In this document: piece after piece, positions 1 through 12,784 of the stretch
How the letters are laid out: each line of letters opens with the position of its first letter
How positions within the stretch are numbered: the first letter of the stretch is position 1
Source of the DNA: Oidiodendron maius Zn
Lineage: Eukaryota > Ascomycota > Leotiomycetes > Myxotrichaceae
Direction of reading: 5' to 3'
Assembly (NCBI GenBank): GCA_000827325.1
Contig: KN832912.1
Span: 1-60,790 of the forward strand
DNA: 60,790 nt
The notes under the pieces: model-generated
Told to the model about the DNA's origin: nothing
Seen by the model: only the letters and a program-made list of their open reading frames with translations
The model's database searches: none
Made by a program: the position numbers and the translations under genes

Positions 1-1720
1 TTATATTACTTTTTTTTAAACTTATAAACTAGTTAACTATCTAATAAATTAATATATAATAGCTTTTATTACTTTTTTAAGCTTTATCCTTACTAATATC
101 TAATATCTAAATAGTTTAGATTTACTATTATCTAGTCTAGTATATATATTCAACTACTAATATCTAGACTAATTTAATGACTACTAAATAAACTATTATA
201 TATTTAGTAGCTTTTAATTATTTACTCTTTTCTTAAATCTCTAAAATAAATAATTTACTAATAATAATATTCTTATATATATCTTTATATAAACAGTAAT
301 CTAATAACTAGATATAAAACTATAAATACTATTAATCTAACTTGATTATTTATTTAGTAGCCTAGCTGCTTATCTTATCTATTACTTTAATTCTATAGAA
401 TACTATAGCTTAGATTATTAATATATTAAATATCTAGTACTAGTAATAGATTAATTAATATCTAGAATAGTTATTAGCTATTTAATTAGTCTTATACTAG
501 ATAATATAACTTAATATCTATAACTAAACTATCTAGTATTTACTATAAGTATCTTTCTTTATATCTATATAAAATAGATCTTAGACTTTCTTTCTATATT
601 TAATAGAATTAATAGTATATAATATAGCCTCTCTAGCTACTTTATCTATAGTATAGATATAGTATACTTTAATAATCTATATAAAACTAGTATAGATAAC
701 TATTAATATTTCCTTACTATTATTAATAGCTTTAATTAATATCTATAATCTATTAGAATCTTTTCTGTTTAAATAATAATACTACTTTATCTTTAATAAC
801 TATAAATTAGACTCTTAAGCTAGGTTAGTTATTTTAATCCTCTTTCTTTCCTTCTCTTTAATCTAATTGATTTAGTTCTAGATTATTTTCTTAGCCTTTA
901 TCTCTAGAGTTTTAGTATTAGTTACTATAGCTTAACTCTTTATCTTAAAATATCTAGAATATAACCTATAGTTGAAAAATCACTAGTAATATACTCTCTT
1001 TTACTATAGCTTTTCCTATACTTTATCTCCTTTACTTAGTCTACTTTATTTCTTAATATACTCTTACTAATAGACCTTTTAATAATACTCCTAAACTAAT
1101 TAGATCTATTGATTAATAAATAGATATAGTATCCTTTTAATACTAGTAAAATAGTACTTGAATCTATCTTTTATTAGCTTTTCTAACTTAAAGATAACTA
1201 GTAAATCAAGGGATAGAAATATAAAACTATCTTTCTATAATTACTTCTAGTTCTAGATTAAACTATTAATCTTTATAATCTATTATATAATATATTAATA
1301 GTTAGCTTTATTTAAATAATAGACTAGTATCTTAGTAAAATAGAAATTAATCTTATATAATAAAACTATATACTAGTATTTCTTATAAATAATAATCTAG
1401 AATTTTAGTAAATAGATAAATTAATCTATTATAGTAGAATAATACTATAGTTTATTAGTAATATAAGCAAAACACTTATTCTTCTTCTTATATATACTAT
1501 TTACTCTTCCTTTCTTCTAACTATCTATACTATTTATTTACTCTCTTTAACCTCCTAATCTTATATTTAATTTCGCTTTCTACTATTATCTTATATTATA
1601 TAGGTTATAGTCTATACTATATATAACTCTAATATTAACTTAGAGTTAAATAAAACATGAATATCTCCTTAAATACTAGGAAATATTAAATTATAATTAT
1701 AGGGATCAACTCTATAACCC
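1..1720. repeat. AT-rich, RIP-like gene-less block
   Basis: Almost entirely A and T, dominated by TA, TAT and CTA/TAG words, with very few CG dinucleotides and stops in all frames. This is the pattern left by repeat-induced point mutation on old transposons in ascomycetes. I cannot recognise the original element. Base composition becomes normal between about 1640 and 1800, next to the damaged glycogenin-like gene. Confidence 0.85.
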
Positions 1721-1880
1721 TGGTTTACCTATATTCTAGGTCCTTGGGCCTTAGAACAGCTCTAATATCGGTTTCCTGCATCAAATATTTCACTCTATAT
1801 TTTTTAATATTTGGCTCCCTTGTCTTTTCACTGCCTGATTCTGCCGCCCGCCAAATTTAATTATTTCACCCCTGAAATAA

Positions 1881-2640
1881 CTAGACACTATATAGAGAGT
1901 GCTTCAACACTAGTATGTACAACCTATACGACCGATACAATTCCACATTATACATAAAACTTAGGCGATAGAAGCTGTTGAAATGAATATTCAGCAGTCC
2001 CTGGTCCCCTCCATCGAACGACACCCCCTGGATCGCAAGATATAGAAGCTGGCTGTATATTTCAGAACTCGGCTCAAGAACCATGACACCGCTGTTGAAA
2101 CAGTCTGGGAAGCCAAGTTCTGGCGCTGCAGCGAAGGGAACGGTGACGTCGAAGAGTTCATCAGGTGCGCGGAGAGGCAGTGTGTCAGCGTCAAGATAGA
2201 CGATTTTGCGGAATTGGGTTTGTTGCCAGAGGGCAATTTTAGTAAAAGTAGCGGAAAGGTCTGTACGGTCCATACTACCAAGGGCGGTAAGGTCGTTATT
2301 ATTGAGCTTCTTAACATCAATCACATGGTCGAATGTGAGCTGAAGTGATTCCGATAGTCAGAGGACGATCAAAGATGCGAATTTGTTGTGAGGGGAACTT
2401 ACTTTTAGCTGGAACATTGTGTCATTTGAGACGTGTGTCGACGCGACCAACACAGCCAATCTTCTCTTGGTTCCATAGTCTCTTAGTGAACGTGCAACAA
2501 CGAGCGCGCCTACCGAAGGTTAACAATTGTATGTTAGTTTGTGGAGTCTGCCCTTTGTACAGTACCTGAAAGGTAGGCATCATTGAGAAGAAGCTTTGCA
2601 TTCTGTTAATACATGCCCTATGATGGGTCATATTTCCTTA
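1881..2640 (-). pseudogene. Glycogenin-like GT8 glycosyltransferase, 3'-truncated
   Basis: Three reverse-strand exons join into the N-terminal half of a glycogenin-type family 8 glycosyltransferase, the self-glucosylating primer of glycogen synthesis. The first visible exon ends at 2566 (LLLNDAYLS), the second is 2403-2509 (GALVVARSLRDYGTKRRLAV), the third runs from 2339 down. Introns are 56 and 63 nt with GT-AG ends. The third exon carries FTKIALWQQTQFRKIVYLDAD, where Asp-Ala-Asp is the metal/UDP-glucose DxD motif, then APELGFPDCFNSGVMVL and DQGLLN. After LSFMYNV similarity fades and a stop follows; a full enzyme continues well beyond this. The N-terminal methionine exon is not clear: a stop lies just upstream unless another intron is invoked. 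The break faces the AT-rich block, so I infer that transposon insertion or RIP removed the 3' half. Confidence 0.75.
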
Positions 2641-3872
2641 CTGTACAGTATACGTCTTCCTTAGACACAGCTGTATTTGACATATTCTCCAGCTTCTGAA
2701 TGGAGATCGTGTTTTATACAAGTTCTAGTGACGCAGGCCAGGAACGCATGAAGGGAAAAATTGCTTCTGGAGGGAGGAAAATATTCAAACGGGTCAAGGA
2801 GCAACAATACACGTAGACTGCAATCTCGTCCAGACCACTTGTAGTGATTCATTCTGCATTAGTGCGTCGCTGACAGCTTGTTAGCAGCATTGATATACAT
2901 GAGGGTCTATTTTCGTATGGCTTCTGATACAAGCTAAGCTAAGTAGCTAGCCCCCGAGGCCCGGTATGTATCTACATATTAAGCACGTGCATGAGAACCA
3001 ATTAAATCTCTAACCAGGTGTAAGGTGTGGTTCGTCTCATCAAGATCTTCTCCAGCACTGGATGGCGAAGAGAAGAGGCTCCAGGGATGCTCTCTTCGAT
3101 TCATGTGCATAAGCGCGACCTTAAAAGGAAGGTATAAATTACGAAGGAAGCTTGCACCATCCCTACTTCATATTATTATCCTTAGCGTATGGAGTGCATG
3201 ATCGTAAGGAATAGGTTGCGCCTCCTAGCAGCTCGTAGTGCAGACCATTTTACATGGAGCATTCTACGGCAGGGTTGTGTGTGAACTGTTTGCTGGCATG
3301 TGCCGTTCATTACCTGTTTAGAGTTAGATCGGCATCTAATCGTCAATTTTGCTTTACCTTCTCGAGATTAAAGTTGTTACTGTAATTCAGTTGACGCTGG
3401 ATAAGCAGGGATGAGAAAATGGAATTTCCCGGCTGCTTTGGAGCCACAGCTTGCTATCATTCTAATTGACTACTTTTACGTCTCCATATTGCCGAAAACA
3501 TATATCTCGTATAGCTTCTAGGTTAGTGTTGTAGATGAAGTTGGTGTATTATTTGGCATTCAGGAGGCGCCGAATAAAAGGAGAGGGGGTCATAGCAGCA
3601 GTATCATTGGTATCGTTAAAAGAGCGATGTGAGAATATAGTAAATGTTCAAACCAATTCCCCCATCCGGGACCCCGCGCTGAGTAACGAATTCCACGGTT
3701 GGTGTCACGGCTGATGTCAGCCTTGGGAATCAATCGTGCTATCGACTCGTCAGCAGACCAGTACGCAGAAAGAGTGGAGCCTGTGCATAACGGAAGTTGG
3801 AGAAGAGCGAGGGGGCCAATAATGGAGAATGCAGAGTGAATCGAGAGACCCATGCACCCCTGCAAGGCTCAT
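2641..3872. other. Intergenic region, no gene seen
   Basis: Normal base composition, only short ORFs with no recognisable protein content. The right end is the promoter of the sugar transporter. Confidence 0.5.
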
Positions 3873-3880
3873 TTATAAGG
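3873..3880 (+). promoter_or_regulatory. TATA-like element of the sugar transporter
   Basis: TTATAAGG about 80 bp before the transporter start codon, followed by a C/T-rich stretch, a usual core-promoter layout in filamentous fungi. Confidence 0.4.
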
Positions 3881-3958
3881 CCTTCCCCCCAAGGTCGCCA
3901 ACCTTCTTGGTCCTATCCTCAACATTACTCTTTCGCGTTTCTACCTATCGCCCCCGAC

Positions 3959-6286
3959 ATGGCTGAATCAAAAGCAATTGCGACTCCCATCAAGCCCGAC
4001 GACTGGTAAAAGCTCCTCTTCCCAGAGAGGTGATAATTGACTGTGTCAATTGCTGATCATATTTCCAGCAATGATGTAGAGCACAACGAAGGTGGCTACG
4101 AACCCAATCACATCAACCTGAACTCAAACCTAGCTGCGAAGTAAGTTTATATGTCTGCCCTCATCACAGAGCTTCGTACAGGCTCGGCAGGCTTTATATG
4201 ACATAGTAGAAGCCTATATTGACGATATCAAGAATCCAAAATCCCCTTGCCGGTATTCCTCGCGCTATCCTTCTCCGAAATGTCGAGAAGTTCGCGAAAG
4301 ACAAGAACCTAACTGATGAGCTCGTTCTGTTCCAGAAGGGCGCCATCGTTGCGCAAGACCCAGTCAACTATGAAGATATTACGGGTGAATTTGCCTTGAG
4401 TGAAGCGGAAATTGAGGATCTCCGCAATGAGGTCCTTCACAAGTGGCGCCAACCGCGCACGCTCTATCTAACTATCGCCCTCTGTTCAATTGGTGCGGCT
4501 GTGCAAGGTTGGGATCAAACCGGTTCAAATGGAGCCAATCTGTCATTTCCCTCAGTTTTTGGGATCGGAAGCTCGAGTAATCATGATACCCTGCTCCTCG
4601 GTCTTGTCAATTCTGCTCCCTACATCGGTTCTGCTTTCTTTGGATGCTGGATGTCAGATCCACTGAACTTTTACCTCGGTCGTCGTGGCACGATCTTCAT
4701 CGCCGCCGTCTTCTGCTTCCTCCCCGTGATTGGCTCCGCATGCACGCAAACATGGAAGCAACTATTCATCTGCCGTCTCCTGCTGGGCTTTGGAATGGGT
4801 GCGAAAGGCTCGACCGTCCCAATCTTTGCTGCAGAAAATGCACCTGCTACTATCCGGGGCGCCTTGGTCATGACCTGGCAGCTGTGGACAGCCTTTGGCA
4901 TCTTTCTGGGATACTGTGCCAACTTGGCTGTGGCCCATGTGGGGAAAATTGCCTGGAGACTCCAACTGGGATCAGCTATGATTCCTGCCATCCCTCTGCT
5001 CCTGGGCATCTACTTCTGCCCTGAATCACCACGTTGGTGCATGAGTAGGCCCTCCCACTGTCCCTCATCCCTTGACGCATCCTGTGGCTAACGCGAAGAT
5101 CAGAAAAGGATAGATACCGTCAGGCATTCGCTTCCCTATTACGACTCCGTAACAGTCCGCTTCAAGCTGCTCGAGATCTCTACTACATTCACACACAACT
5201 CGAGATCGAGGCGTCGATCATTGGCAAGAGCAACTATGTAACCCGCTTCATCCAGCTTTTCACGATTCCTCGGGTTCGCCGCGCAACTCTCGCCTCGTTC
5301 ACTGTCATGATCGCACAACAAATGTGTGGTATCAATATCATCGCATTCTACTCCTCAACAATTTTTGCGGACTCCGGATTTTCCCCTTACCAAGCGCTAT
5401 GGGCCTCGTGGGGTTTCGGTCTCATCAACTTCCTTTTTGCTTTCCCTGCCCTCTGGACTATCGACACGTTTGGACGACGAGCACTGCTCCTCTTCACCTT
5501 CCCAAACATGGCATGGACGCTCTTAACCGCCGGGCTCGTTGCATTAATCGATAACCAGTTGAAAATTCATTTGGCGTTAGTGGCCTTATTTATATACCTT
5601 TTCGCCATGTTCTACTCTCCGGGAGAGGGACCTGTCCCATTCGCATACTCCGCTGAGGTCTTCCCGCTGTCCCATCGTGAAGTTGGAATGGGCTGGGCCG
5701 TGGCAACCTGTCTCTTCTGGGCTGCTGTTCTTACGATGTTCCTACCCCTCATGTTGACCGCTATGACTACTACCGTACGTCCAGTATCCCCTCTACCTTC
5801 CCATACACGTGAGCTCACTCATCTGAAAAGGGTGTATTCTGTTTCTATGCAGGGACTAATGTTATTGCTCTTGTCATGATATTCCTCTGGGTTCCTGAGA
5901 CCAAACAACGCACCCTTGAGGAACTGGACTATATCTTTGCAGTCCCTACACGCACGCACATGCACTACCAAATGAGCAAGGCTCTCCCTTTTTTTTTCCA
6001 CCGATGGATCTTAAGACGCAAGGACGCTGTTCTCGAACCGCTTTACCAATTTGACTCGGCGCAGGAGAATGATGAGTCGAGAATTGCTGATCTGCATGAA
6101 AATGACCGCCGCCGTGCGGAATTGCGTAAAGATACTAACACAGGCGCTGATGAGAAAACAGCAAAGTTCGAGAAGGGTAAAAAGGTGGATACCGAGCCTG
6201 AGACGACTGTTGAAGACAAGATAGTCAAGGAGAAGGTGGTTGGAGAGAATGGCCTCCATGAATTAGGGCCATCACACGAAGAATAG
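3959..6286 (+). CDS. MFS sugar transporter (SP family)
   Basis: Five exons (3959-4005, 4069-4140, 4233-5044, 5104-5774, 5831-6286) give about 685 residues; all junctions are GT-AG and keep frame. The N-terminal cytoplasmic segment contains NPLAGIPR, typical of a fungal sugar-porter group. Transmembrane segments follow, with [15 protein letters not shown], the loop 2-3 signature [14 protein letters not shown] after TM6, [14 protein letters not shown] in TM7, FGRRALLL in the second half, and [15 protein letters not shown] after TM12. The fourth intron acceptor at 5830 was chosen over a downstream AG because only it gives [15 protein letters not shown] in frame. The C-terminal tail is about 100 residues long, highly charged (Lys/Glu-rich) and longer than in most hexose transporters. 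The substrate (hexose, polyol or disaccharide) cannot be read from the sequence. The neighbouring GMC oxidoreductase is convergent. Confidence 0.9.
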
Positions 6287-7216
6287 ATCTTCCACGAGTG
6301 CAGCTTCAATTCTTTGCGGTTGCTTTGTTTCAAGAGTACAGAGGCTATGGATTCTAATGGAGCTCATAGAAATTTTGCAATATCTAGCAACTTGACTTGG
6401 GTGTGTTACACAATATAGTCGATCCATCATGGGGACCTCAGGTGGTAGCTGAGACTCAATGCAATACCCACAGTTTTGAGCGTGGGTTGAGAGATAATCA
6501 GAAGATGATTAAAATCTTACGTAACTCTTTAAGATATTAACTTAAAGATAGCGATATGTCCTTCGTCTGCATCTTCTAAGAGCTAGCTAAACAGGGGCTG
6601 TGAGGTTGGCTTTCTTTTCCCAAATTTTGAGCAAGCTCAAATGGAACTTCAGCTATGTTTTGGGACCTTTTTGCGACAACCCAGTCTATTCTGCAGCTCT
6701 TTAACGGTTAGGAGGTGTTGTATATAAGACACTCTGCAACCCAGGAAAGCTTGAGAGGATGATGACTGCCCCCGGATGAGCCATATCGCTAATAATCTTA
6801 CGGACAAGATTAGAGAATGGGGGTAGGAAAGACCTAGATTCATAAATTCGTGTGACGTCACAAGCTCAAACTACGAACCTATCCAAAGGTCTGGCGCTGA
6901 TTATGCTCCAGATATCCTCTACAGTTGTTAGCTAGTTTTTTATGTTATCATTGTAGCATTTGTCTATGGTCATCGAACGCAACGCACTATCGTACGAGTC
7001 AACAATTTCGATGAAAATGGGCTCCCAATCAGGTTTGGAAAAGCAACAAGACGAGTAACGGCCGTAAGCCTTGAGATCAGGACGCGATATATTTGGAAGT
7101 GTATATTGAGTAATAACGAAATGGACCTAAAATGGAGTCTTCCAATGATATACAAGCCTGAAAGGACTACTACCCGTTTTCTCGGTACGCTCCACAGACT
7201 CTCAAAAGGGCTCAAA
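6287..7216. other. Convergent intergenic region, no gene seen
   Basis: Lies between the 3' ends of the sugar transporter and the GMC oxidoreductase. Only short unsupported ORFs; nothing repetitive recognised. Confidence 0.5.
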
Positions 7217-9186
7217 CTACATCCTTAAATGGTGATCAGTCTTAATGATATCCGCCGCCCTCTCAGCGACAGCATAAACAGTCGTCTGAAGATTACCTCT
7301 AGGAATCAGGGGCATGATACTAGCGTCAACTACCCGCAGATTCATCGTCCCATGAACCAGAAGCCGTTCATTGACAACGCCTCCTTTTTCCCTCGGCATC
7401 ATCGCGCATGTTCCAGAGTGATGGGAGGCCGATATCGCCGTCGTTCTGATATAGTCTTTCGCTTCGTCTAGATCCTTAATATGAGCAGTTGGGTGATTCC
7501 GTCTTCCGCCTGGTTTCAAAAAGGATGCTAGAGGCTGGGTTTGTGCCAGCCTCTCGAGGAATAGCAGATGCCGCGCATAAATTTCGATGTCTAGTGGATG
7601 AAAGAGGTACCTGGAATCGATTTTCGGGGCGTCGGTTGCATCAGCTGAGGCGATGTGCACGGACCCACGGGAAAATGAATGGGTCTGGAGGGCTCCGAGG
7701 CTGAGAAAGTTTCCTACTTGAAGATCCTGGAGGTAACTTTTGGCATCGGGATCATTGTGCAGATTGAGTTGAGCAAGAAACATGAGCAAGGCTCCTGAGC
7801 CTTCGTTTGGATCTTCCAAAAGAGAACGAATGAAACTGTAGAAAGGCTGATGGGGTTCCTTTGGATGATATTTCTTGAACAGGAACTCCTGCGCTTTTTG
7901 CCCGTCTTCAGATGGAATGTCCACCACAGGCATGAAAGCATGTGATCCTATCCCACCAGCACAAAATGGTCCAGCTTTGTGGTCCGTATACATTTGCATG
8001 GCTGCTTGAATTGCTGCTTGTTCTTGTCGAAGCAGGGGATCTCCAGTGACAATCCCGTCTTTGACCTCGAAGCTAATGCCTGTCATAAGATGATCCTGTA
8101 GGTTCTCTCCTACGCCAGAATTTCCGATCACGACTGGAATTCCGAGAGAGTTCAAGAAGCCAGGATCGCCTATTCCAGAGAGCTCGAGAAGCTTAGGAGA
8201 CTGAAATACGCCGGCGGCAAGAATCACCTCTTTTCTGGCAGTGACTGAGATGGGCTTGCCTTGGTAAATAACGTCCACTCCTCTGGCATTAACTCCTGTG
8301 TTGGTAGTCTCGAGCACTAAGCGTTTGACGATGGTGTTAGTGACCACATGTAGATTGCTCTGCTTCCTGACAGGAACAATGTATGCAGAAACGGCATAAC
8401 TTCGTGATTTTGATCTTGGATCCACTGAACTTGGGTTACTATATCCTCCCATCGCTTTTCCTGAAAAAGGATCTCTAGTGACATTATGGCCCAGAGTCTT
8501 AAAGGTATCGACCCACGCGTTTGAGAGAGGGTCCTGAACAACGCCTACGAAGGAGACCTGAATAGGTCCCGATGACCCCTGAACCTGCCGGTCAACCCAA
8601 TCAAGGCCCAAATGCTTACATGTGTCCTTATCGGGAAGGATGAGTGTATGCGATTTCCGGTAGTATGGGGCAAGAGTGGACCAATCCCATCCTGAATTTC
8701 CCATTTTACCCCAAGCATCGATCGTTGCTGCCGAGGGAGGTATGAAGACTTCGCTGTTGATTGCGCTCGACCCTCCGAGCGCTCGTCCTTGTGGAAGTTT
8801 CAATGTCCTGCCTTTCAAATTCTCCTAGCACAAATTAACATCTATCATACAGCAGAATGAACCAGGAATAGCCTAACTTGAGGAGTTGACACAAGCTTCC
8901 AATCCAATTCTGAGCCGGATAAGCTAGGCCACATTGCCGGAATTGTAACTCGGGGGTCATTGCTGTGATCATCACCTGCTTCAACGACAAGGACTTGGAC
9001 ATTAGGGTCTTCTACGAGACGGGCGGCAACTACTAGTCCTGCCGTACCGCCACCTATGACAATGAAGTCGTACTCGGAAGACAGAGAGTGAGAAGGAGTT
9101 GAAGTATCCATGCGGGGAAGACGTGGCTTTGAAGGACCGTGACTGTGCTGATATATATCCGGGAAAGTAGTTTGACTCAAGCACAT
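7217..9186 (-). CDS. GMC family FAD oxidoreductase
   Basis: Two exons (8878-9186 and 7217-8824; 53-nt intron) encode about 638 residues, normal for glucose-methanol-choline oxidoreductases. The N-terminus has the FAD dinucleotide motif DFIVIGGGTAGLVVAARL (glycines near residues 45-50) and VLVVEAGDD binding the adenine ribose. RALGGSSAIN is the first GMC signature and AAGVFQSPKLLELSGIG the second. The C-terminus has HHSGTCAMMP with the catalytic His (571/572) and, about 43 residues later, Asn in IPRGNLQTTVYAVAERAADI as the partner residue. No convincing signal peptide: the first 25 residues are polar, and translation could instead start at the internal MDTSTPSHS (about residue 26). The enzyme would oxidise an alcohol with FAD and O2 or another acceptor; the substrate is unknown. 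No biosynthetic partner lies immediately beside it, so I would not assign it to the cluster at 38-51 kb. Confidence 0.9.
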
Positions 9187-10320
9187 TTAGTAGTATCGCA
9201 GAACTTGAAAGGCATGGAGAAACATCTTGGAACGAAATTATTTATAATATATCCGCGCCGCATATGATACTTTCGTCGAAGACAGATACTCACGGTTAGT
9301 GCTGTGCTGACATAACGTGGAGAAGAGGTCTACAGAGGATGTGCGGGCCGTTAACTTACACCGCCCTCGCCAAATGATTCTGCCATACATGGACAAACAG
9401 GATTGATTGGGGGCAGAATAAAGGCGGTGTAACATACCTTACGGCCTGTACCTCCGTATATGCAAGACCTCGGATTCGCTTTGTGTAGTGCCCTGGACGG
9501 TCCCGCCACGGCTTGGCAAGCTAATATGAACTTAATACGAAGGCCACTTCATCCCTATCGGCAACACGTGATGCCAAGAATGCTGCTGTGGGGCAGTTAA
9601 GCCAATGGTCTCTTGACCCGAGACAATGTGACACATGATCCAAGTTTAGAGCTTTGACAAGGATTACAAGTAATACAGCGCTAAACTCAATACGGCTATA
9701 ACTACTAAGGATCAGTGATATCTCTACGGATATCATAGAAGGATGAACCGTAAAAGGCATGTAAATACAGCTGTAATGGACATGTAAGTGCCTGTAACAG
9801 GCAATTTCCTAGGCACTTTGGGATTGGTGCCTACGGCCACACTGAGACCCCCCACCTGAAGACGAAATACAATTTGGACATATAAACTTGGTTCGGCATC
9901 ATAAATCCAATAGAGATTAAGGGATAAGGCAAATCCAATTGAATCTCAATGATAAGGGATTGCCAACTGTCGCGAAGCTTATTAGGACAAGAGATAAGGC
10001 ATTACAAATTATTATAAGTCAAGTTTTGAATTGAGAGATATAGCATTCTCTATATAGGAGTGGTTTTGAACCCACTCAGCTTGCTTCTGCAAGCTTGAGT
10101 TCTTCAGTCAATCTAACTCTATCTATTATTGATACATCCCTCGTAGCTTACTATAGCCCTATTGTAATCCCTCCTGCTGCCCTCTTATTACAATATCCCT
10201 CATCCAAGCCAAGCAGGGCGTAAATAACTCAATACCCTGTATTCAGTGATTCAAATAATATAATGAATAGGTCTAGAGTGGTTTTAGAGCTACTTGGATA
10301 GTTCCCTTTGACACAGATCA
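9187..10320. other. Intergenic region with dispersed short repeats
   Basis: No gene recognised. It holds a 10-bp inverted repeat (TTACACCGCC at 9356-9365, GGCGGTGTAA at 9423-9432), a motif ATGCAAGACCTCGG around 9461 that recurs at 45.1 and 60.2 kb, and a copy of the SUR repeat family at about 9557-9640. Confidence 0.5.
9557..9640 (-). repeat. SUR dispersed repeat, copy 1
   Basis: Contains CACGTGATGCCAAG, then TTAAGCCAATGGTCTCTTG followed by a GAGAC core. Nearly the same string occurs near 58733. The inner core is the reverse complement of motifs at 17.1-17.3 and 52.2-52.4 kb. I call the family SUR (shared unassigned repeat) here. No coding content; probably ends or fragments of a non-autonomous DNA transposon. 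Confidence 0.6.
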
Positions 10321-10324
10321 AGGT

Positions 10325-11080
10325 TTGTCAGAGCTACATGCCCGAATACAGACACCATCGCCTCCCCGAGTACCGACTCAAGTCCTAAATCTCTGGAACC
10401 CTGAAACACCAGATAATATTGCCGAACTAGAGCTTCAAACCAAGGCTATTCAGGGATTGATTATAATTCACAGAGTTACTGAAGGGCTACAACTACAGAG
10501 CATAAAGGACGTAAGCAATATAGGGGAAGCAGAGTGAGAGCAAAGACCAAGGTGTTCAGATTGACTAGAGTTATATAGATTGGATTACAGCAGTTACCAT
10601 GCCTCCTTATATGCGCTCTATAGCATTCCTCATGAGATCAACTATCTCCAAAAGGATACATTATTGGGAGTGCTATAGGCACACTATTGCCTCGGAAGAC
10701 GATATATCAGAAGATGATATATCTCCCGAAGAATGCGACACGGCGTCTTTAGTCACGTGATGCATCCAACAATGGCTGCACCTAAATATTCTCAACAAGA
10801 GTTCTCTTATTCCAACCGTCCAGGCAGTAAACCAGCAAGTTAAGGCTACCAAATGGCTGTGCATAATGCGACAATCCTTGCGGCCGAGAATAAGCAATTA
10901 CGAGCCGCAAATGCAAAGATGCGGAAGAAGAGGGCTAAGAAAACAGCGTTTGTTGGTGGAGGAGGGAATTTGACTGGTCAAGAGGTTCTAGAGGGTCAGT
11001 ATCAGTGTGTAACTCATGACGAGGTCAGAATTAAGGTGGTTGAGCAACCTACGCCGTCCGTATTGTTGCTAGCGTAGGCA
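10325..11080 (+). pseudogene. pogo/Fot1-type transposase, C-terminal remnant
   Basis: Two reading segments in different frames (10325-10537 and 10853-11077) match the C-terminal tail usual in fungal pogo/Fot1-like DDE transposases. The first has SELHARIQTPSPPRVPTQV. The second has AVHNATILAAENKQLRAANA, followed by the basic run MRKKRAKKTAF. The DDE catalytic domain is absent and the segments are separated by stops, so this is a dead fragment. Upstream DNA shows no further transposase. Confidence 0.7.
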
Positions 11081-11111
11081 TTTCGTGCCCGTCGAGGGGA
11101 TAGCCAGCTAA

Positions 11112-11146
11112 AATGCGCAGTGATAAAATGCGCAGTGATAAAAAAG
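11112..11146 (+). repeat. Short direct tandem repeat
   Basis: AAAATGCGCAGTGAT occurs twice back to back just after the pogo remnant. It may be a duplicated transposon end or a replication slip. Confidence 0.6.
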
Positions 11147-11507
11147 CGCGGCTCAATCTCACCTCAGCTCACAAGCATTTTCAACGTAACAGATTAGTGC
11201 CAAGGCTAGGCTAGCAGGGAACCCTGCTGTTAAGTACTGAGAGTCTTCTCAGCTGTCGTCCGCGCAGTCCTAGGTAATGCCCTGCCAAGGGGATTTTGAT
11301 GCGCTATCCGGTTTAACTTAAAGAAGCATGGGCGTATTAAAGAATTCCATTATAACCTCTGTAAGGTAAGTCAGACGGCACTGCCCTGTACAGTACGTAC
11401 AAAAACATTTTTCCCATCAGCCTGCTCACGTGTGTTTAGCTGATCCGTGGAATCATTTTAAATGGAGTAAACGAGAGCCCAATTAAACTTGGCGCTATTA
11501 TCCGCGG

Positions 11508-11517
11508 TATATAAATA
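11508..11517 (+). promoter_or_regulatory. TATA box of the cupin gene
   Basis: TATATAAATA, about 150 bp before the cupin start codon, with a CA-rich presumed 5' UTR after it. Confidence 0.6.
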
Positions 11518-11665
11518 GGCATCAAGCTCTTTCTTGACCCGAATATAAAGTGTACTAACCTCCCCAAGCCCAGATCGCTAAGCAACAGCCCACCAAACTC
11601 CGGACATCAACTCTAAGCAACATTCCACACACGCCCAAAATTAATTCAATAAATATTAGTTCAAT

Positions 11666-12403
11666 ATGCGTTTCTCAATAGTTCCTTCAACTATTTTGGC
11701 GGCCTTCGCTGCCGGTACCTTGGCCACTCCAGTCAATCTGACTCTTCAACAACAACTCGAACTGGCTGGAACTGCGGTGGATCGGCTTGCGTTGATCACC
11801 AATGATCAAGACTTTGTATACGATTTCAATGTCACTACCAAGGGAATCACAGAGGGCAAGGGTATGTAGTAGCTTCTTCTATTTTTCCGCAGTATCTAAT
11901 TTGAGTCATTAGGTGGAAGGACTGTCAAAGCAGATCGAGACACATTTCCTGCCCTCATTGGAAGCCATGCATCCATGACCCTGGGTTTCATTGGCCCTTG
12001 CGGTTTCAACACACCTCACGTCCACCCTCGTGCTGCAGAGCTCAATATCGTCGTTCGAGGACGCCTGATGGGAAGCGTTACAGCTGAAAATGGGGCGCGC
12101 CATATGCAACACACGCTTAATCAATATCAAATGACGGTCTTCCCACAGGGAGCATTACACACGGAGTGGAACCCCGACTGTGAGCCTGCCGTGTTCGTCG
12201 CAGCCTTCCCAAGCGAGGATCCTGGTGTTCAACAAGCCGCCCAAACCTTCTTTGGTTTTGAAGATGATGTCATTCAGGCTGCGCTCGGTGGCGATGGCTC
12301 AGTTAACGGCCAAGACTTGGACAAGTTCAAGGCCCTTATTCCCCCGAATGTCGCCCTTGGTGTTGAATCATGCTTAAAGAAGTGCAAGCTTGAAGCTAGG
12401 TGA
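11666..12403 (+). CDS. Secreted cupin (spherulin/germin-like)
   Basis: Two exons (11666-11861, 11913-12403; 51-nt GT-AG intron) encode about 228 residues. Residues 1-20 form a clear signal peptide (MRFSIVPSTILAAFAAGTLA). The cupin core has GPCGFNTPHVHPRAAELNIVV, giving the motif-1 metal ligands His-x-His and Glu, and FPQGALHTEWNPDCEPAVF, giving the motif-2 His. A C-terminal segment has two cysteines close together (SCLKKCKLEAR). Germin/spherulin-type cupins are extracellular metal-binding proteins, some with oxalate oxidase, decarboxylase or superoxide dismutase activity; which applies here cannot be told. Flanked by dead pogo transposons on both sides; appears intact. Confidence 0.9.
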
Positions 12404-12784
12404 GCCTTTGCTGAGGGAGGATAAATTAAGAGAGAATGCAAGCTGAAGTATTCTTTGTAGTGGAACAAATGCCGTTGCATCCTATATCATGAGAGGCATT
12501 GACTCCTAAGCACATTGACGCCGTTAGATGTATATTAAAGGGACAATAATTAGAATGGGATGTAATAGAAGGTCAGCGATTATAAAATAATTTATCAGTT
12601 TTGAAAATCCATCTACTTTTTAGATATTATGGAGGGGTATCCTATAGGGCCTTGGGCATATATGTCACGATGTCTTAGGGTTAGTGGCAACATACACAAC
12701 AACCTAAGAACTCCGTACACCCAGTATGTATACCATAGGTAAGAGCTTACGCGTGTTGCCGCCTAAGCAGGTGAGTTATATCCT
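12404..12784. other. 3' flank of the cupin gene, no gene seen
   Basis: Presumed 3' UTR and intergenic DNA; no convincing ORF. Confidence 0.4.
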
